From NCBI RefSeq assembly GCF_041261225.1, contig NZ_JBGCCN010000002.1, forward strand, positions 62,001-126,000: a stretch of 64,000 nt of DNA, read 5' to 3'. Source of the stretch: Streptomyces sp. V4I8 (GTDB taxonomy: Bacteria > Actinomycetota > Actinomycetes > Streptomycetales > Streptomycetaceae). The notes under the pieces are model-generated. The model was not told the DNA's origin. It ran no database searches and saw only the letters and a list, made by a program, of their open reading frames with translations. Positions 19,229 to 28,808 of this stretch are shown here, piece by piece. Position 1 is the stretch's first letter; every line of letters starts with the position of its first letter. The translations under genes and the position numbers were made by a program.

Positions 19229-20620
19229 ATGATCCTGGATCCGGAGGAATGGATGGACTTACGTAGGTTCCGTGCCCTGCATCAGGCGGGCGTGAGTATC
19301 AGCGCGATAGCCCGGGAGACCGGGCATGACTGGCGGACGGTGAAGAAGTACCTGGCCGCCGAGGGGGCGGTGGTGCCGGCGGCGCCGTCGCGCAAGGGCA
19401 CCCAGCCCCGCAAGATAGCGAAGCTGGCGCCGGTGGTGGATGCTTGGCTGCGGGTCGACATCAAGTTGAAGGCCGCGGTGATCCACGAGCGGCTGGTCGA
19501 TCAATACGGCTTCGAGGGGCACTACCAGCGGGTGAAGATGTATGTCGCCGAGGCCAGGCCCCGTATCCGGGTCGAACTCGGTCTGGACGAAGGCCAGTTG
19601 TTCGGACTGCACCGCCGGTTCGAGGTCGTGCCCGGGGGCCAGGCCCAGGTCGACTGGGGTGATGAGGGCGGCATCCTCGCGCATGCCGGCATCGCCAAGG
19701 TGTACTCGTTTCACATGGTCCTGTCCTATGCGCGGGACCCGTTTTGCTGCTTCACCACGTCGCAGGACCTGGCGACGTTCTTCGACTGCCACCGCCGCGC
19801 GTTCGAGCACTTCGGCGGTACTCCGGCCACGGTGGTCTACGACCGGACGAAGACCGTGGTCAAGCGGCATGTTGGGCCGGGCAAGGCGGTGCCGTTGCAT
19901 CCCGAGGCGGTCGCGTTCGCCTCGTCCTACGGCTTCGACATCGACGTCCTGGCGGCCTATCGGCCCCAGGGGAAGGGACGCGTCGAAAGGCAGGTCGACA
20001 TTGTCCGTGATCACGTCCTGGCGGGCCGGTCCTTCGGCTCCGTCGCGGAGATGGACGCGGCGTTCATGGCCTGGGCGCCGATCCGACGTCGGCAGGTCCA
20101 CCGCACCCACAGTGAGGTGATCGGTGAGCGGGCCGTGAAGGACCGGGCCGCTCTGATCCCGCTGCCCGGGCATCCCTACCGGGTGGTCGAGCGGCACCTG
20201 CGCAGGGCCGGCAAGGACTGCCTGGTCTCCTTCGAGGGCAGCCTCTACTCGGTGCCCGCCCGCCGTATCCGTCCTGGTCAGCAGGTTGAAGTCCGGGTCG
20301 CGCAGGCCGAGATCGCCATCCACCACCTCGATGAGGCCGCGGGCAGCGACAGCCTGCTCGCGCTCCATCAGCGGGCGGACGTGCGGGGCAGCTGGGTGGT
20401 CGATGAGGCCCACTGGGATGGCCTCGCGGACGGCCACACCCGCAGCGTCACCACCGCCGACGAGCCCGACCAGCAAGACCGCCCGGACGTCACTAGGTCT
20501 GAATCCGGCTCCCTGGACGCCCTGCTGGCCCGCACCGCGGTCGCCCGCATCCCCGTCTCCCGCCGCCCGCTGGCCGACTACGACCTCGCCGCCGGCCTGA
20601 CGATGCCCGGAGTGAACTGA
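19229..20620 (+). CDS. istA: IS21-family transposase IstA
   Basis: 463 residues. HTH of the IS21 type at the N terminus (GVSISAIARETGHDWRTVKKYL), then an rve-type DDE core: QAQVDWGDEGGI (Asp), TVVYDRTKTVVKRHV (Asp) and YRPQGKGRVERQVDIVRDHV (Glu). A C-terminal Mu-like beta domain (YSVPARRIRPGQQVEVRVA) follows. It cuts and joins the IS ends with the help of IstB. The stop overlaps the istB start (ATGA). Confidence 0.93.
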   Translation: MILDPEEWMDLRRFRALHQAGVSISAIARETGHDWRTVKKYLAAEGAVVPAAPSRKGTQPRKIAKLAPVVDAWLRVDIKLKAAVIHERLVDQYGFEGHYQRVKMYVAEARPRIRVELGLDEGQLFGLHRRFEVVPGGQAQVDWGDEGGILAHAGIAKVYSFHMVLSYARDPFCCFTTSQDLATFFDCHRRAFEHFGGTPATVVYDRTKTVVKRHVGPGKAVPLHPEAVAFASSYGFDIDVLAAYRPQGKGRVERQVDIVRDHVLAGRSFGSVAEMDAAFMAWAPIRRRQVHRTHSEVIGERAVKDRAALIPLPGHPYRVVERHLRRAGKDCLVSFEGSLYSVPARRIRPGQQVEVRVAQAEIAIHHLDEAAGSDSLLALHQRADVRGSWVVDEAHWDGLADGHTRSVTTADEPDQQDRPDVTRSESGSLDALLARTAVARIPVSRRPLADYDLAAGLTMPGVN

Positions 20621-21390
20621 TGAGTGACCTGATCACCGCACGGATCCGCAAGCACGCCGACAAGCTGAACCTGCCCCACCTCGCGGCCAGTCTCGAGCAG
20701 CTGGCCGCCCGCGCCGACCTCGACAAGATGGGCTACCTCGACTTCCTCGATCTCGTCCTGGAAGAAGAGACCGGCGTCCGCGACGGACGGCGCTTTCGCA
20801 CCGCCCTGCGTCTGTCGAAGCTGCCGCACCACAAGACCCTGGATGACTTCGACTTCGCCTTCCAGCCCGACCTCGACGTCCGCAAGGTCAAGGACCTCGC
20901 TGCCCTCTCCTTCGTCGAGGCCAAGGCCAACGCGGCCTTCATGGGTCCGCCCGGAGTAGGCAAGACACACCTCGCGGTGGGACTCGCGATAGCGGCCTGC
21001 AAGGCCGGCTTCTCCGTCTACTTCACCTCGCTGGACGACATGGTCCGCCAGCTCAAGGAAGCAGAGGCCCAGGGGCGTCTCGCGGCCAAGATGCGTACCT
21101 ACCTCAAGCCCCACGTCCTGGTGGTCGATGAGGTCGGCTATCTGCCCCTGGACCGGGCCGAGGCGAACCTCGTGTTCCAGCTGGTCTCGAAAAGGTATGA
21201 GACCGGCTCGATCTTGCTGACCTCGAACAAATCGTTCAGCGAGTGGGGCCAGGTGTTCGGCGACGAGGTCTTGGCCACCGCCATCCTCGACCGGCTCCTC
21301 CACCACTGTGAGGTCATTTCGATCAACGGCCCGAGCTTCAGGCTCAAGAACCGATTCACCACTATCGAAGGAGATGACACCGTGGCATGA
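20620..21390 (+). CDS. istB: IS21-family ATPase helper IstB
   Basis: 256 residues, AAA+ ATPase related to DnaC. Walker A is GPPGVGKTHLAVG, Walker B VLVVDEVGYLPL, with sensor-1 SILLTSNKSFSEW and an arginine-rich C terminus after AILDRLLHH. It recruits and remodels target DNA for IstA. Start overlaps the istA stop by one base, indicating translational coupling. Intact. Confidence 0.93.
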   Translation: MSDLITARIRKHADKLNLPHLAASLEQLAARADLDKMGYLDFLDLVLEEETGVRDGRRFRTALRLSKLPHHKTLDDFDFAFQPDLDVRKVKDLAALSFVEAKANAAFMGPPGVGKTHLAVGLAIAACKAGFSVYFTSLDDMVRQLKEAEAQGRLAAKMRTYLKPHVLVVDEVGYLPLDRAEANLVFQLVSKRYETGSILLTSNKSFSEWGQVFGDEVLATAILDRLLHHCEVISINGPSFRLKNRFTTIEGDDTVA

Positions 21391-21948
21391 TCCCGATGCC
21401 GACCTCTGGACGTGAGGTCGTACGCGCTTCTGTAGTTGAGGTCGTACGCGGACACTCGTCATCTCCACCTGGCCGGTCACGAGCGGCGGCGAAGCCCCCG
21501 AGGGGCACGTCGTTCTCTTCGACCTGGCGGAGGGGTCTGGCGACATCGTCATGACCGGCTCCGACCGGGTGCGGTCCGTCGCCCTGATTCCGCACCCCGA
21601 AGGCACTCTCGCGCTGGCGGTCTCCTGGGCCGACGGCGGCACGGACGTGCTCGACTTCGCGACCGGCTCGGTCAGCTCCCTGAAGGGCGCCCGGGCCAAG
21701 ACCGTGGCCGCCTATCTGTCGGACCAGGGGCGCTCCGTCCTCATCACGGGCGAGCAAGACGCCGTCGTCGGCCGTGACGTCCGCACCGGTGACGAGGTGT
21801 TCTGCCTGGTCACCGGCAACAGGATCGAACACGTCGGCACCGATACCTCGAGCGGCCGGCCCATCCTGATCGTGGGCAGCGTGAACGGGGTGGCGCTCCT
21901 CGACCTTCCCTGATCCGCCCGTGCGGGCCGGCCCGGACGTCGCGCCAA

Positions 21949-21981
21949 CCCGCACCCGCACCCGCACCCGCACCCGCACCC
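21949..21981. repeat. CCCGCA hexanucleotide tandem repeat
   Basis: Between five and six tandem copies of CCCGCA in the short space between the convergent WD40 pseudogene and the giant gene ending at 22106. No matching spacers, so not a CRISPR. The rest of the gap (21914-22105) shows no gene; a transcription terminator for either gene was not recognised. Confidence 0.8.
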
Positions 21982-22105
21982 AACAGACTCAAGCCCCGAG
22001 AGCAGTTCTTGCACTGCTGAAGTGCCATCCAGCAGGCGTATGGCATGGCGAGGGATCCGGCTGGGGGTGCAGCGGTCAGCTGCTGCACCCCTGGCCGGAG
22101 TTGTT

Positions 22106-25100
22106 TCAGCCGGAGTAGTCGCCGGTGGGCGTGGGCGCATACGCCGTAGCCTCACCCGCGGGCGCTGGGCCCGGTGTGGTGACCGAAGGAGCAGCCTGGT
22201 TCTCGGCTGGCGCGACTGCCGCTGGCGTCTCTGCTGCGGGCTGCTGCTGCGACTGCTGCAGGCCCTGATCCACAAACTGCTCCTGCTGAACGGGCTGCTG
22301 CAAAGTCTTGTCAGGCGGCGAAGCCACACCCGATACATCCGACTTCTGCTCCGCCCCAGACACCGGCGCAGAATGCAACGGCTGAACCACAGACTGCACA
22401 TCAGACGCAGACGCAGACGCAGGCTGCTGCGGCTGAACCACAGACTGCTGCAGGCCCAGCTCGGTCCCAGACGTCTGCCCGGTACCGCCACCACCCGCGA
22501 AAACGTTGTTCCAGTTCGTCTGGTTCGACTCCGTCTGAAGCATACTGTTCTCAGTCTTCGCCGCATCAGGCACAGACGTCACGGACCCCGCCCCGGCAGA
22601 ACCAGCCCCATCACTGCCCGCAGACTTCACCTGCCCCCAGACCATCGCCGGGTCTCCGGTGTTCTGGCCGGACACGGACACTATCCCGGAGGAAACCGCC
22701 CCAGCTGCGTCACCCACCACGGCCTTCGTCTGACCCCAGGCGGTGTTGCTGCCTGTGGTTTTGAGCTGGTCCCAGGCTGTGGCCTTGGCCGGGTCCCCGG
22801 TGTTCTGGCCGGACACGGACGCCATCCCGGAGGAAACCGCCCCAGCTGCGTCACCTGCCGCAGCCTTCGTCAGATCACCAGCCGCCGCACTGCCCGACGA
22901 AGCCGACTCCCCGGCACCGCCGCCACCAGCGAACAGACCTGCGTAGTTCGTCGAACCCAGCCAGCCGGCAGCCTTACCCACTCCAGCACCGAACGCAGCA
23001 GCAGCGGGCGCAGGTGCACTGTCCGGGAACGTACCCACTGGCGTATCCGCAGGCGGCTTCCCCGACTTGACCGAAGCATCCGCCGCCGGAGCTGGATCCG
23101 ACGACTGCTGCCGGAACAACGTCTGCACCGACGGCTGCGACACAGCAGCCTCAGACGACTGCCGTGGGTCAGACACCTTCGACTGAACCGGCTGCTGGGC
23201 GTTCAGTGCAGGCACAGGCGGCTTTGTTGCCGACTGCGCCAGCTCCGGATTCAGCCCCGGATTCAGCCCCAATGACTGCTGCGGCCCAGACACCTGCCCC
23301 TCCGCCGGAGCGCTGACGGGCTTAGCGGCGTCGCCCGGGACTCCCGTAACCGGGGTGCTGCCACTACCCGCCGCCTTGACAGACGCATCCAGCCAGCCAC
23401 CCAGACCAGTGTCCCCCTCAGCTGGCTTCCCAACCTCATCCTGCTGAGTCTTATCCGAATCTGCCCCAACCTGCGGCTCACCAGACGAGGACAACTGACC
23501 GGCCGGCTTCAGCCCCTGCGACTGCCCCAGCTTCAGGTCCTCCGGCTTCGCCCCCTCCTCCGACGGCCCGAACCCAGGACTCTTCGCCACCCTCAACCGC
23601 GGCTCATCCGAACCACCATCCAGGCCGCCACCCGCACCAGACTCAGGCGCCTTCGAACCCTCCGACGGCCCGTCATCCGGCAGCACATCAGACCGCAAGT
23701 CTTTGCTCTCGCCGGACTTGGTGGCACCGCCCGGGGTTTCCTTGGCCGGAGAAGAACTGCTGCCGCCGGCCATGGCAGACTCGTGCAGGTTCTCCCCCGC
23801 CGGTCGGCCCTGCCCAAACTCCTGCTGGCTCGCCCCGTTCCCACCCGCAGACGGCGTCACCGCCCCATGCACAGCCTGCGCGTGGCCCTGGTTCTCCGCC
23901 TGCCGGGACGGCCGCTGACCTGGCGGCAGGGGGTTTCCGAACTCATCGACGGCCTCGTCGGCCGTGTTCTGCTGGTTGCCCTCTCCGTTTGCCTGCCGAC
24001 GGGCATAGGACCCCATCTTGTGCAGCAGTGGATCGCTCATACCAGGCGGCATCTGTCCCGTGCCATCCGCCGTGGCACGTGCCTCATTGACCTTGGCCTG
24101 CAGGTCCCGCCACTGCTCCCTCGTCAGCGGGGTCTTCAAAACCGGTTCCCGCCCCGCAGCCAGGTCCTGCGTAAGCTGCTGGTAGGCATCACCGACCGGG
24201 TCCGGCTGGCCCTTGGGAATGACCGGCACCGGCTGTCCTGCCTGCCGTGCCAGTTCCCTGTCGACCCGCTCGGGCAACTGGCCTTTGAACGCAACGCGGG
24301 CAGCGGCAGCCTCCTTGGGCGTCAGCGAATACCCCGAATCACGCGCCACCACAGTACGCCCGCCGGCACCCTCCGCGACCCAAAGATCAGGAGCCCCCGA
24401 CCCCTCGGGAGCAATAAACTGTCGGATATCGTGCATATCCGGCTTCAAGTACTTTCTTCCCGTGAGATCCAGCTGCTCCGGTGGATGCTCCACGAAGTCC
24501 CTGTCGAGCTTCCGGTAGTTTTCATGGAAACGGAGACTCTGATCCGCATCATCATTGTCATCAGTGAGAGACAGCTTCACTGCGTCATTCCCATAAAGCT
24601 GTGTATTGTCGGACAGATGGCCACCGTCGTCACCCTTGTACTGCCGCTCGTAGCGGGAGGCCTCGAAACCCTTCCGCACCCGCTCCGGGTCAGGATTGAA
24701 TTCTTTCAGTGGATTTCCGTCCAGCGCCTCCTGGTTCTTCCTGTTCGCCAGATCGACTCTTTCCTTCACACGCTCATTGTTATACGCAGTTCCCAAATCC
24801 CCAATCGGATTAGGGATATAGCGCCCCATCGCGAGATTGTATTTGAATCGCTGAATGAATGACAGATTCCGGCGTCCGTATTCACGGGCATCGCCATCCG
24901 TGAAGGTCGACTTCCAGGCTTGCCCGGCATCTTTGAAACTGGAGGGCGACAGCAGCCCGGCCTTAAAGTCGTCCGCAAACTTCTGCTGCCCCTTCTTATA
25001 CTCCGAATTCCACTCCGCTCTCTCCGCCTCCGTCGGCTGCTTCACAGCCTCATCAGAATAAATACTGTCCAGGTTCGCCCCCACATCCCCAAGCGCCCCC

Positions 25101-26950
25101 TTCGCACGGTCATCAATCGCCTGGACCCTCGCATCCCGCTCCCGGACAAGCGCATCCCGCTCCGCACCCCGTGCAGCAGAAATCCGCTCCTCAAAGCTCT
25201 GACGCACCCGCGCCTTCTCCCCCTCCGCCCACGTCTGAATCTTATCCCGGGCACCCCCATAATCCTCCCTGTGCATATCCAGCAGCCGCTGACCACGCGC
25301 CCGGATATAATCCTTCCACAACTCATCCCGCACCTCCAGAGTGTGCTCAGGCGTCGGATACTGATCAAGCGCCTTCTTCTTCTGCGCCCACTCTAAATGC
25401 GTTGCATAAGCCGCCATGAACCCATCCATAAGCGGATTGTTCGACTTCAGATATGTCCTCATGACGCCACGGAACCGCGGAGCCAAACGAGACAGATCCA
25501 CACCACCCGGCCGGTCAAAACCCACCCCAGACAGACGCCTATCGCTCCCCCCCACCGGCGACGTCTTCGGCAACTCCACATCCCGCGGCGACGGTACCGG
25601 CTTCTCACCACTAGTAACACCCCCACCCCCCGACGAATGCCCTCTCTCCGACGGCACATTCCCTGCACCCTGCACAGGCGGCCCCGAGGACTGCTGCCGC
25701 GACACCCCCGGCTTCTCACCCGGAGCAAACCGATTCCCCGAGCCACCATCCGACCCACTCCCTGAGGTCGGCGGCACCGTCTTCGGCGGCTCCTCAGCCG
25801 GACCGCCACTAGGTGCACACCCCGTCAATGGCAACGACTGGCCGAACGACTGGCCGAATGGGCCACAAGGCACATATGAGCTGTGAGAATTTTCGTGGCC
25901 CGCCGACGAGAGGTTCATCCCCCTAGATGAGTCGCCATGAATACTAGACTGCTGTAGGTAGGGACTGAATTTTTCAAGAAGCGTCGTTTCTCTAGGGGCC
26001 TGATACCCGCGACTGTGAGCATCGAAATGTTCGTTTGAAACCCCATCGAAACCCACTTGCTGCTTATTTCCGATGGGCTTATTATCCACAGTCATGTAGT
26101 GACTTGAAATCCCCGCCTCGGACCATCTACCTGGTTGGCCCGTCTTAGGGTCAATCGGCGCAACGCGTTCGACTATCTCGGCGCCTTGGATGGCTGACCC
26201 AGGAATCTCCTGAAGGGCCATCCATTCTTGCTGTCCCATCATTTGCTTGATGGCAGTATTGCCGTCCACACCCTCTTGGTGAGCTACATGTTGGGCCGAT
26301 ATTAGATTGGACGGAGACTTAATCTTATACACGAGTCCGCGACTAACGGCAAAATCTTGATATTGTCCATTCGGGCCTAAACGCCTCTCAATTCCCCAGG
26401 TCGCTGGCTGGCTTCCCGAGCCCGTGGCGAACTGGAGAGCTACATCGTGGCTGGCCGTGGTCGAGATGAAAGGGCTTAAGTTCCTTACGCCGCCCGCAAG
26501 ATGCTGCTGGATTCCAAAGTTCTTCATCCTCTCTTTTTCTGCCCCACTCATTCCGCCCAGCGTCTTCAAATTTACCTGAGCATGCATTCCATGCGTGAAG
26601 GCATTGATGGGGTTGTACTCGGGGAACTGGGGCGGGCTTGTATATGTCGGGTTGCGCGGGTGGGGGCCGTTCGTCATGTCAGGCCATAAACTGACACCGC
26701 GGTAGACGTATTCCGGGGGCTGAGGGGATTGCGGCACTTTGGAGCCTGGGACATGCGGCGCAGCACCGTGTCCCGTGCCTCCTGGGCCCATGGCCAGCGC
26801 CTGTCCGGAACCTAAGATGGTCCCTGACATGGCGGTCAGACCGATTACGGCCGCTGCCATGCCCAGACGGCTCGGGTCGCCTGTAGACTTCCATTTCAGC
26901 GCGGAGTTCCGATGACGTCCCTGAGTTCGATGCTTCGAATGAGTTCCCAT
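22106..26950 (-). CDS. Giant secreted protein with ADP-ribosyltransferase-like N-terminal domain
   Basis: 1614 residues. Residues 1-55 form an export signal (basic stretch, then GMAAAVIGLTAMSG and ALAMG). Residues about 80-265 resemble R-S-E class mono-ADP-ribosyltransferases: Arg84 in YVYRGVS, Ser163-Thr-Thr in SPFISTTASHDVALQFA, and Gln240/Glu242 in GQQEWMALQEIPGSAI. Residues about 470-920 are charged and helical (coiled-coil-like EGEKARVRQSFEERISAARG). The last 600 residues are Pro/Gln/Ser/Gly-rich with internal duplications (VSGQNTGDPA twice), ending in a tail shared with the 12684-17846 protein. SD-like GAGGAAAG precedes the ATG. It could act as a secreted toxin or host-directed enzyme; activity is inferred only. 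No immunity gene is obvious beside it. Confidence 0.7.
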   Translation of the reverse strand: MGTHSKHRTQGRHRNSALKWKSTGDPSRLGMAAAVIGLTAMSGTILGSGQALAMGPGGTGHGAAPHVPGSKVPQSPQPPEYVYRGVSLWPDMTNGPHPRNPTYTSPPQFPEYNPINAFTHGMHAQVNLKTLGGMSGAEKERMKNFGIQQHLAGGVRNLSPFISTTASHDVALQFATGSGSQPATWGIERRLGPNGQYQDFAVSRGLVYKIKSPSNLISAQHVAHQEGVDGNTAIKQMMGQQEWMALQEIPGSAIQGAEIVERVAPIDPKTGQPGRWSEAGISSHYMTVDNKPIGNKQQVGFDGVSNEHFDAHSRGYQAPRETTLLEKFSPYLQQSSIHGDSSRGMNLSSAGHENSHSSYVPCGPFGQSFGQSLPLTGCAPSGGPAEEPPKTVPPTSGSGSDGGSGNRFAPGEKPGVSRQQSSGPPVQGAGNVPSERGHSSGGGGVTSGEKPVPSPRDVELPKTSPVGGSDRRLSGVGFDRPGGVDLSRLAPRFRGVMRTYLKSNNPLMDGFMAAYATHLEWAQKKKALDQYPTPEHTLEVRDELWKDYIRARGQRLLDMHREDYGGARDKIQTWAEGEKARVRQSFEERISAARGAERDALVRERDARVQAIDDRAKGALGDVGANLDSIYSDEAVKQPTEAERAEWNSEYKKGQQKFADDFKAGLLSPSSFKDAGQAWKSTFTDGDAREYGRRNLSFIQRFKYNLAMGRYIPNPIGDLGTAYNNERVKERVDLANRKNQEALDGNPLKEFNPDPERVRKGFEASRYERQYKGDDGGHLSDNTQLYGNDAVKLSLTDDNDDADQSLRFHENYRKLDRDFVEHPPEQLDLTGRKYLKPDMHDIRQFIAPEGSGAPDLWVAEGAGGRTVVARDSGYSLTPKEAAAARVAFKGQLPERVDRELARQAGQPVPVIPKGQPDPVGDAYQQLTQDLAAGREPVLKTPLTREQWRDLQAKVNEARATADGTGQMPPGMSDPLLHKMGSYARRQANGEGNQQNTADEAVDEFGNPLPPGQRPSRQAENQGHAQAVHGAVTPSAGGNGASQQEFGQGRPAGENLHESAMAGGSSSSPAKETPGGATKSGESKDLRSDVLPDDGPSEGSKAPESGAGGGLDGGSDEPRLRVAKSPGFGPSEEGAKPEDLKLGQSQGLKPAGQLSSSGEPQVGADSDKTQQDEVGKPAEGDTGLGGWLDASVKAAGSGSTPVTGVPGDAAKPVSAPAEGQVSGPQQSLGLNPGLNPELAQSATKPPVPALNAQQPVQSKVSDPRQSSEAAVSQPSVQTLFRQQSSDPAPAADASVKSGKPPADTPVGTFPDSAPAPAAAAFGAGVGKAAGWLGSTNYAGLFAGGGGAGESASSGSAAAGDLTKAAAGDAAGAVSSGMASVSGQNTGDPAKATAWDQLKTTGSNTAWGQTKAVVGDAAGAVSSGIVSVSGQNTGDPAMVWGQVKSAGSDGAGSAGAGSVTSVPDAAKTENSMLQTESNQTNWNNVFAGGGGTGQTSGTELGLQQSVVQPQQPASASASDVQSVVQPLHSAPVSGAEQKSDVSGVASPPDKTLQQPVQQEQFVDQGLQQSQQQPAAETPAAVAPAENQAAPSVTTPGPAPAGEATAYAPTPTGDYSG

Positions 26951-27404
26951 GGCTTTCCTCGCTTTCTCCTCATACGTATGCAGGTATCAGCGCCGACTAT
27001 CCAATCGGCAGCGGAAGTGGCTACGGCCCGGGTGTCTCAACGAGAGGGGCCGTCAGCAGAAGAACACACCAGGACGGGTATGTCACCCGTCGGCCAAACC
27101 GCCACTCCGTTATGCAAGGACAGGAGTGATCCTGCTCACTTCAGAACGGGACAAGAAGGGTCAGGCCCAACCCAATTCTTGTACGCGGCGTAACAAGACC
27201 ACGAACCAAGGGCAACAGGCCGGCAAAAGGCACCCTTATCCCATCCGGTCAACCACGCGGCAGACACCATAATTCGAACACCGCGCGAAGAGACAACAAG
27301 CTCTGTGGCCCGACGGTCAAAGAGAGATCTTCCCGCCTGGAGGTTGTCCCGTAACCGGTGCGGCGGGTGGTGCGTTGACTGGACATGGGTGGGGTGATCT
27401 CAAC
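26951..27404. promoter_or_regulatory. Upstream region of the giant ART-like gene; no gene seen
   Basis: About 450 bp between the start of the 1614-aa gene and the IS6 end at 27405. The minus strand has an SD-like GAGGAAAG just before the ATG. No convincing coding frame; some AT-rich stretches around 27170-27300 could hold the promoter. Confidence 0.35.
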
Positions 27405-28250
27405 GGCGTCGTCAAGTTGAGGAGCGGGGTGGGATGATCTTGGTGTAGATCGTCGTGGGAGGGGCTCGTCGTGGAGACGCCGTCGTACAAGGGCTATCGG
27501 TTCCCGGCCGAGGTGATCAGTCACGCTGTGTGGCTGTATCACCGTTTCCCTCTCTCGTTCCGCGAGGTTGAGGAGCTCCTCTTTGAACGCGGGATCACCG
27601 TCTCTTACGAGAGTGTTCGCGCCTGGTGTGCCGGCTTCGGCCCCGCCTACGCCCGGCAGCTGCGCCGCCGGCAGGCGCGCCCGGGCGACAAATGGCACAT
27701 GGACGAGGTGTTCATCAAGGTCAATGGACAGATGAGGTACCTGTGGCGAGCCGTCGACCAGGACGGCAACGTCCTCGACATCCTCGTGACCAACAAGCGC
27801 GATGCGGTTGCAGCCAGGCGGTTCTTCCGCAAGCTCCTCAAGGACCTTGAGTACGTGCCCCGTGTGATCGTGACCGACAAGCTACGCAGTTACGGGGCGG
27901 CCCACCGCCAGGTGATGCCCTCCGTGGAGCACCGCAGTTCGAAGTACTTGAACAACCGCGCCGAGAACAGCCACCAGCCAACGAGGCAGCGCGAGAAAGC
28001 CATGAAGAACTTCCGCTCGACGGGGGCGGCCCAGAGATTCCTCGCCACGTTCTCCCGGATCTCACCGCTCTTCCGCCCACGCCGCACCTCATCACAGCGA
28101 GTGACTACCGCACCGAGATGACCGAACGATTCCACATCTGGAAAACCATCACCGGTATGGCAACGACCGGCTGACCGGAACGTCCCCTCGGGCCAGCCAC
28201 CACCTCGGCACACCCCAACTCGCCAGTCACACCAGCAACTTGACGACACC
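27405..28250 (+). mobile_element. IS6-family element, nearly complete
   Basis: 846 bp bounded by GGCGTCGTCAAGTTG (27405) and its inverse CAACTTGACGACACC (ending 28250). It contains a single transposase gene with a late frameshift. The size fits IS6-family elements. An 8-bp target duplication was not found. Confidence 0.8.
27471..28174 (+). pseudogene. IS6-family transposase with C-terminal frameshift
   Basis: The start METPSYKGYRFPAEVISHAV leads into an HTH-like region and a DDE core (HMDEVFIKVNGQMRYLWRAV, VDQDGNVLDILVTN, PRVIVTDKLRSYGAAHRQV, SSKYLNNRAENSHQPTRQRE). Near 28085 one base is missing compared with the intact copy at 35282-36004, so FRPRRHL becomes FRPRRTS. The original frame continues as ITASDYRTEM to the TGA at 28172-28174. 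The catalytic core is complete, so the 216-aa shifted product might still be active. Confidence 0.85.
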
Positions 28251-28299
28251 ATCCACAGGGTTCTGTCAACTCACAACCTGGTGTACACCCTCCCGGCCG

Positions 28300-28735
28300 G
28301 ATCAGCGGGAACCGATGCGCTCGGCAGAACACCGCTCCCGCAAGGGGCTGAACAACCGGGCGAAGAGTTCACACCAGCCCACCCGCCAGCGCGAACACGC
28401 CATGAAAGGCTTCCCATTCACCCCGGTCAGTCCAGAAGTTCCTCACCGCATTCAGCCGGATCTCGCCCTCCGACCCCGCCATCACCTGATGACCGCGCCC
28501 GATTACCGGGCGAGATGACCACCCGCTTCGCAGTCTGGGACCACACATCACCGGCGTCACCACCCTGGCCACGGCAGGCTGGACCAAGGCCGCCACTCGC
28601 CCTCACCACGACCTGCCACACCACAACCAGCCCCCCAATCAAGTTGACAGCGCCGTGCCTCCACCTCGCACCAGCTGAGCGGGAAACGGAAGTACAGCCA
28701 CACCACATGGAGATGATCGCCGCCGAAACCTGAAC
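28300..28735. pseudogene. Decayed IS6 transposase remnants
   Basis: The plus strand (28309-28520) retains a worn C-terminal segment: EHRSRKGLNNRAKSSHQPTR, then AMKGF and a phrase ending HHLMTAPDYR. The minus strand (about 28665-28735) retains VVWLYFRFPLS from the N-terminal part of another copy. Between them an IS6-like tip (TCAAGTTGACAGCGCCGTGCC) is visible near 28640. These pieces are in opposite orientation and come from at least one further IS6 copy. Confidence 0.7.
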
Positions 28736-28808
28736 CCTATGTACGACACCGACGCCCCGGACCCCACAGCCGCCCCGGAAAGATCAACGAACCCGGCGAT
28801 CGTCCCGG

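Larger units (their letters stand above)
19083..21454 (+). mobile_element. IS21-family insertion sequence
   Basis: A 2372-bp element with ends TGTCCGCGTACACCCTCA and its inverse. The near-repeat GCGTAC(A/G)(C)CCTCACGTCCAGAG lies just inside each end, as multiple terminal repeats do in IS21. It is flanked by the 5-bp direct repeat CTCGT (19078-19082 and 21455-21459). It contains istA and istB in one operon. Excision restores the WD40 frame. Confidence 0.93.
18416..21913 (+). pseudogene. WD40-repeat protein, 5'-truncated, frameshifted and split by IS21
   Basis: The plus-strand remnant encodes beta-propeller repeats with the usual GH..WD endings: SRVWDPRTGRHLGALPGHRG, KMRIWE, VRVWDAETGAKDL, IRLWDLSTGTEVAALSGHSG and SFWDIDTGEL. 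The frame changes near 18540 between KMRIWE and the next repeat. An IS21-family element sits at 19083-21454 with duplication CTCGT. Removing it and one repeat joins GRDFLV to ISTWPV in frame and the gene ends at 21913. The 5' part with the start and any N-terminal domain is missing. Such proteins are often C-terminal parts of kinases or NTPases, but that cannot be shown here. Confidence 0.85.

Noticed and set aside
21949..21981. CCCGCA repeat as a CRISPR remnant
   Set aside because: The unit is six bases long and contiguous, with no spacers and no cas gene nearby.
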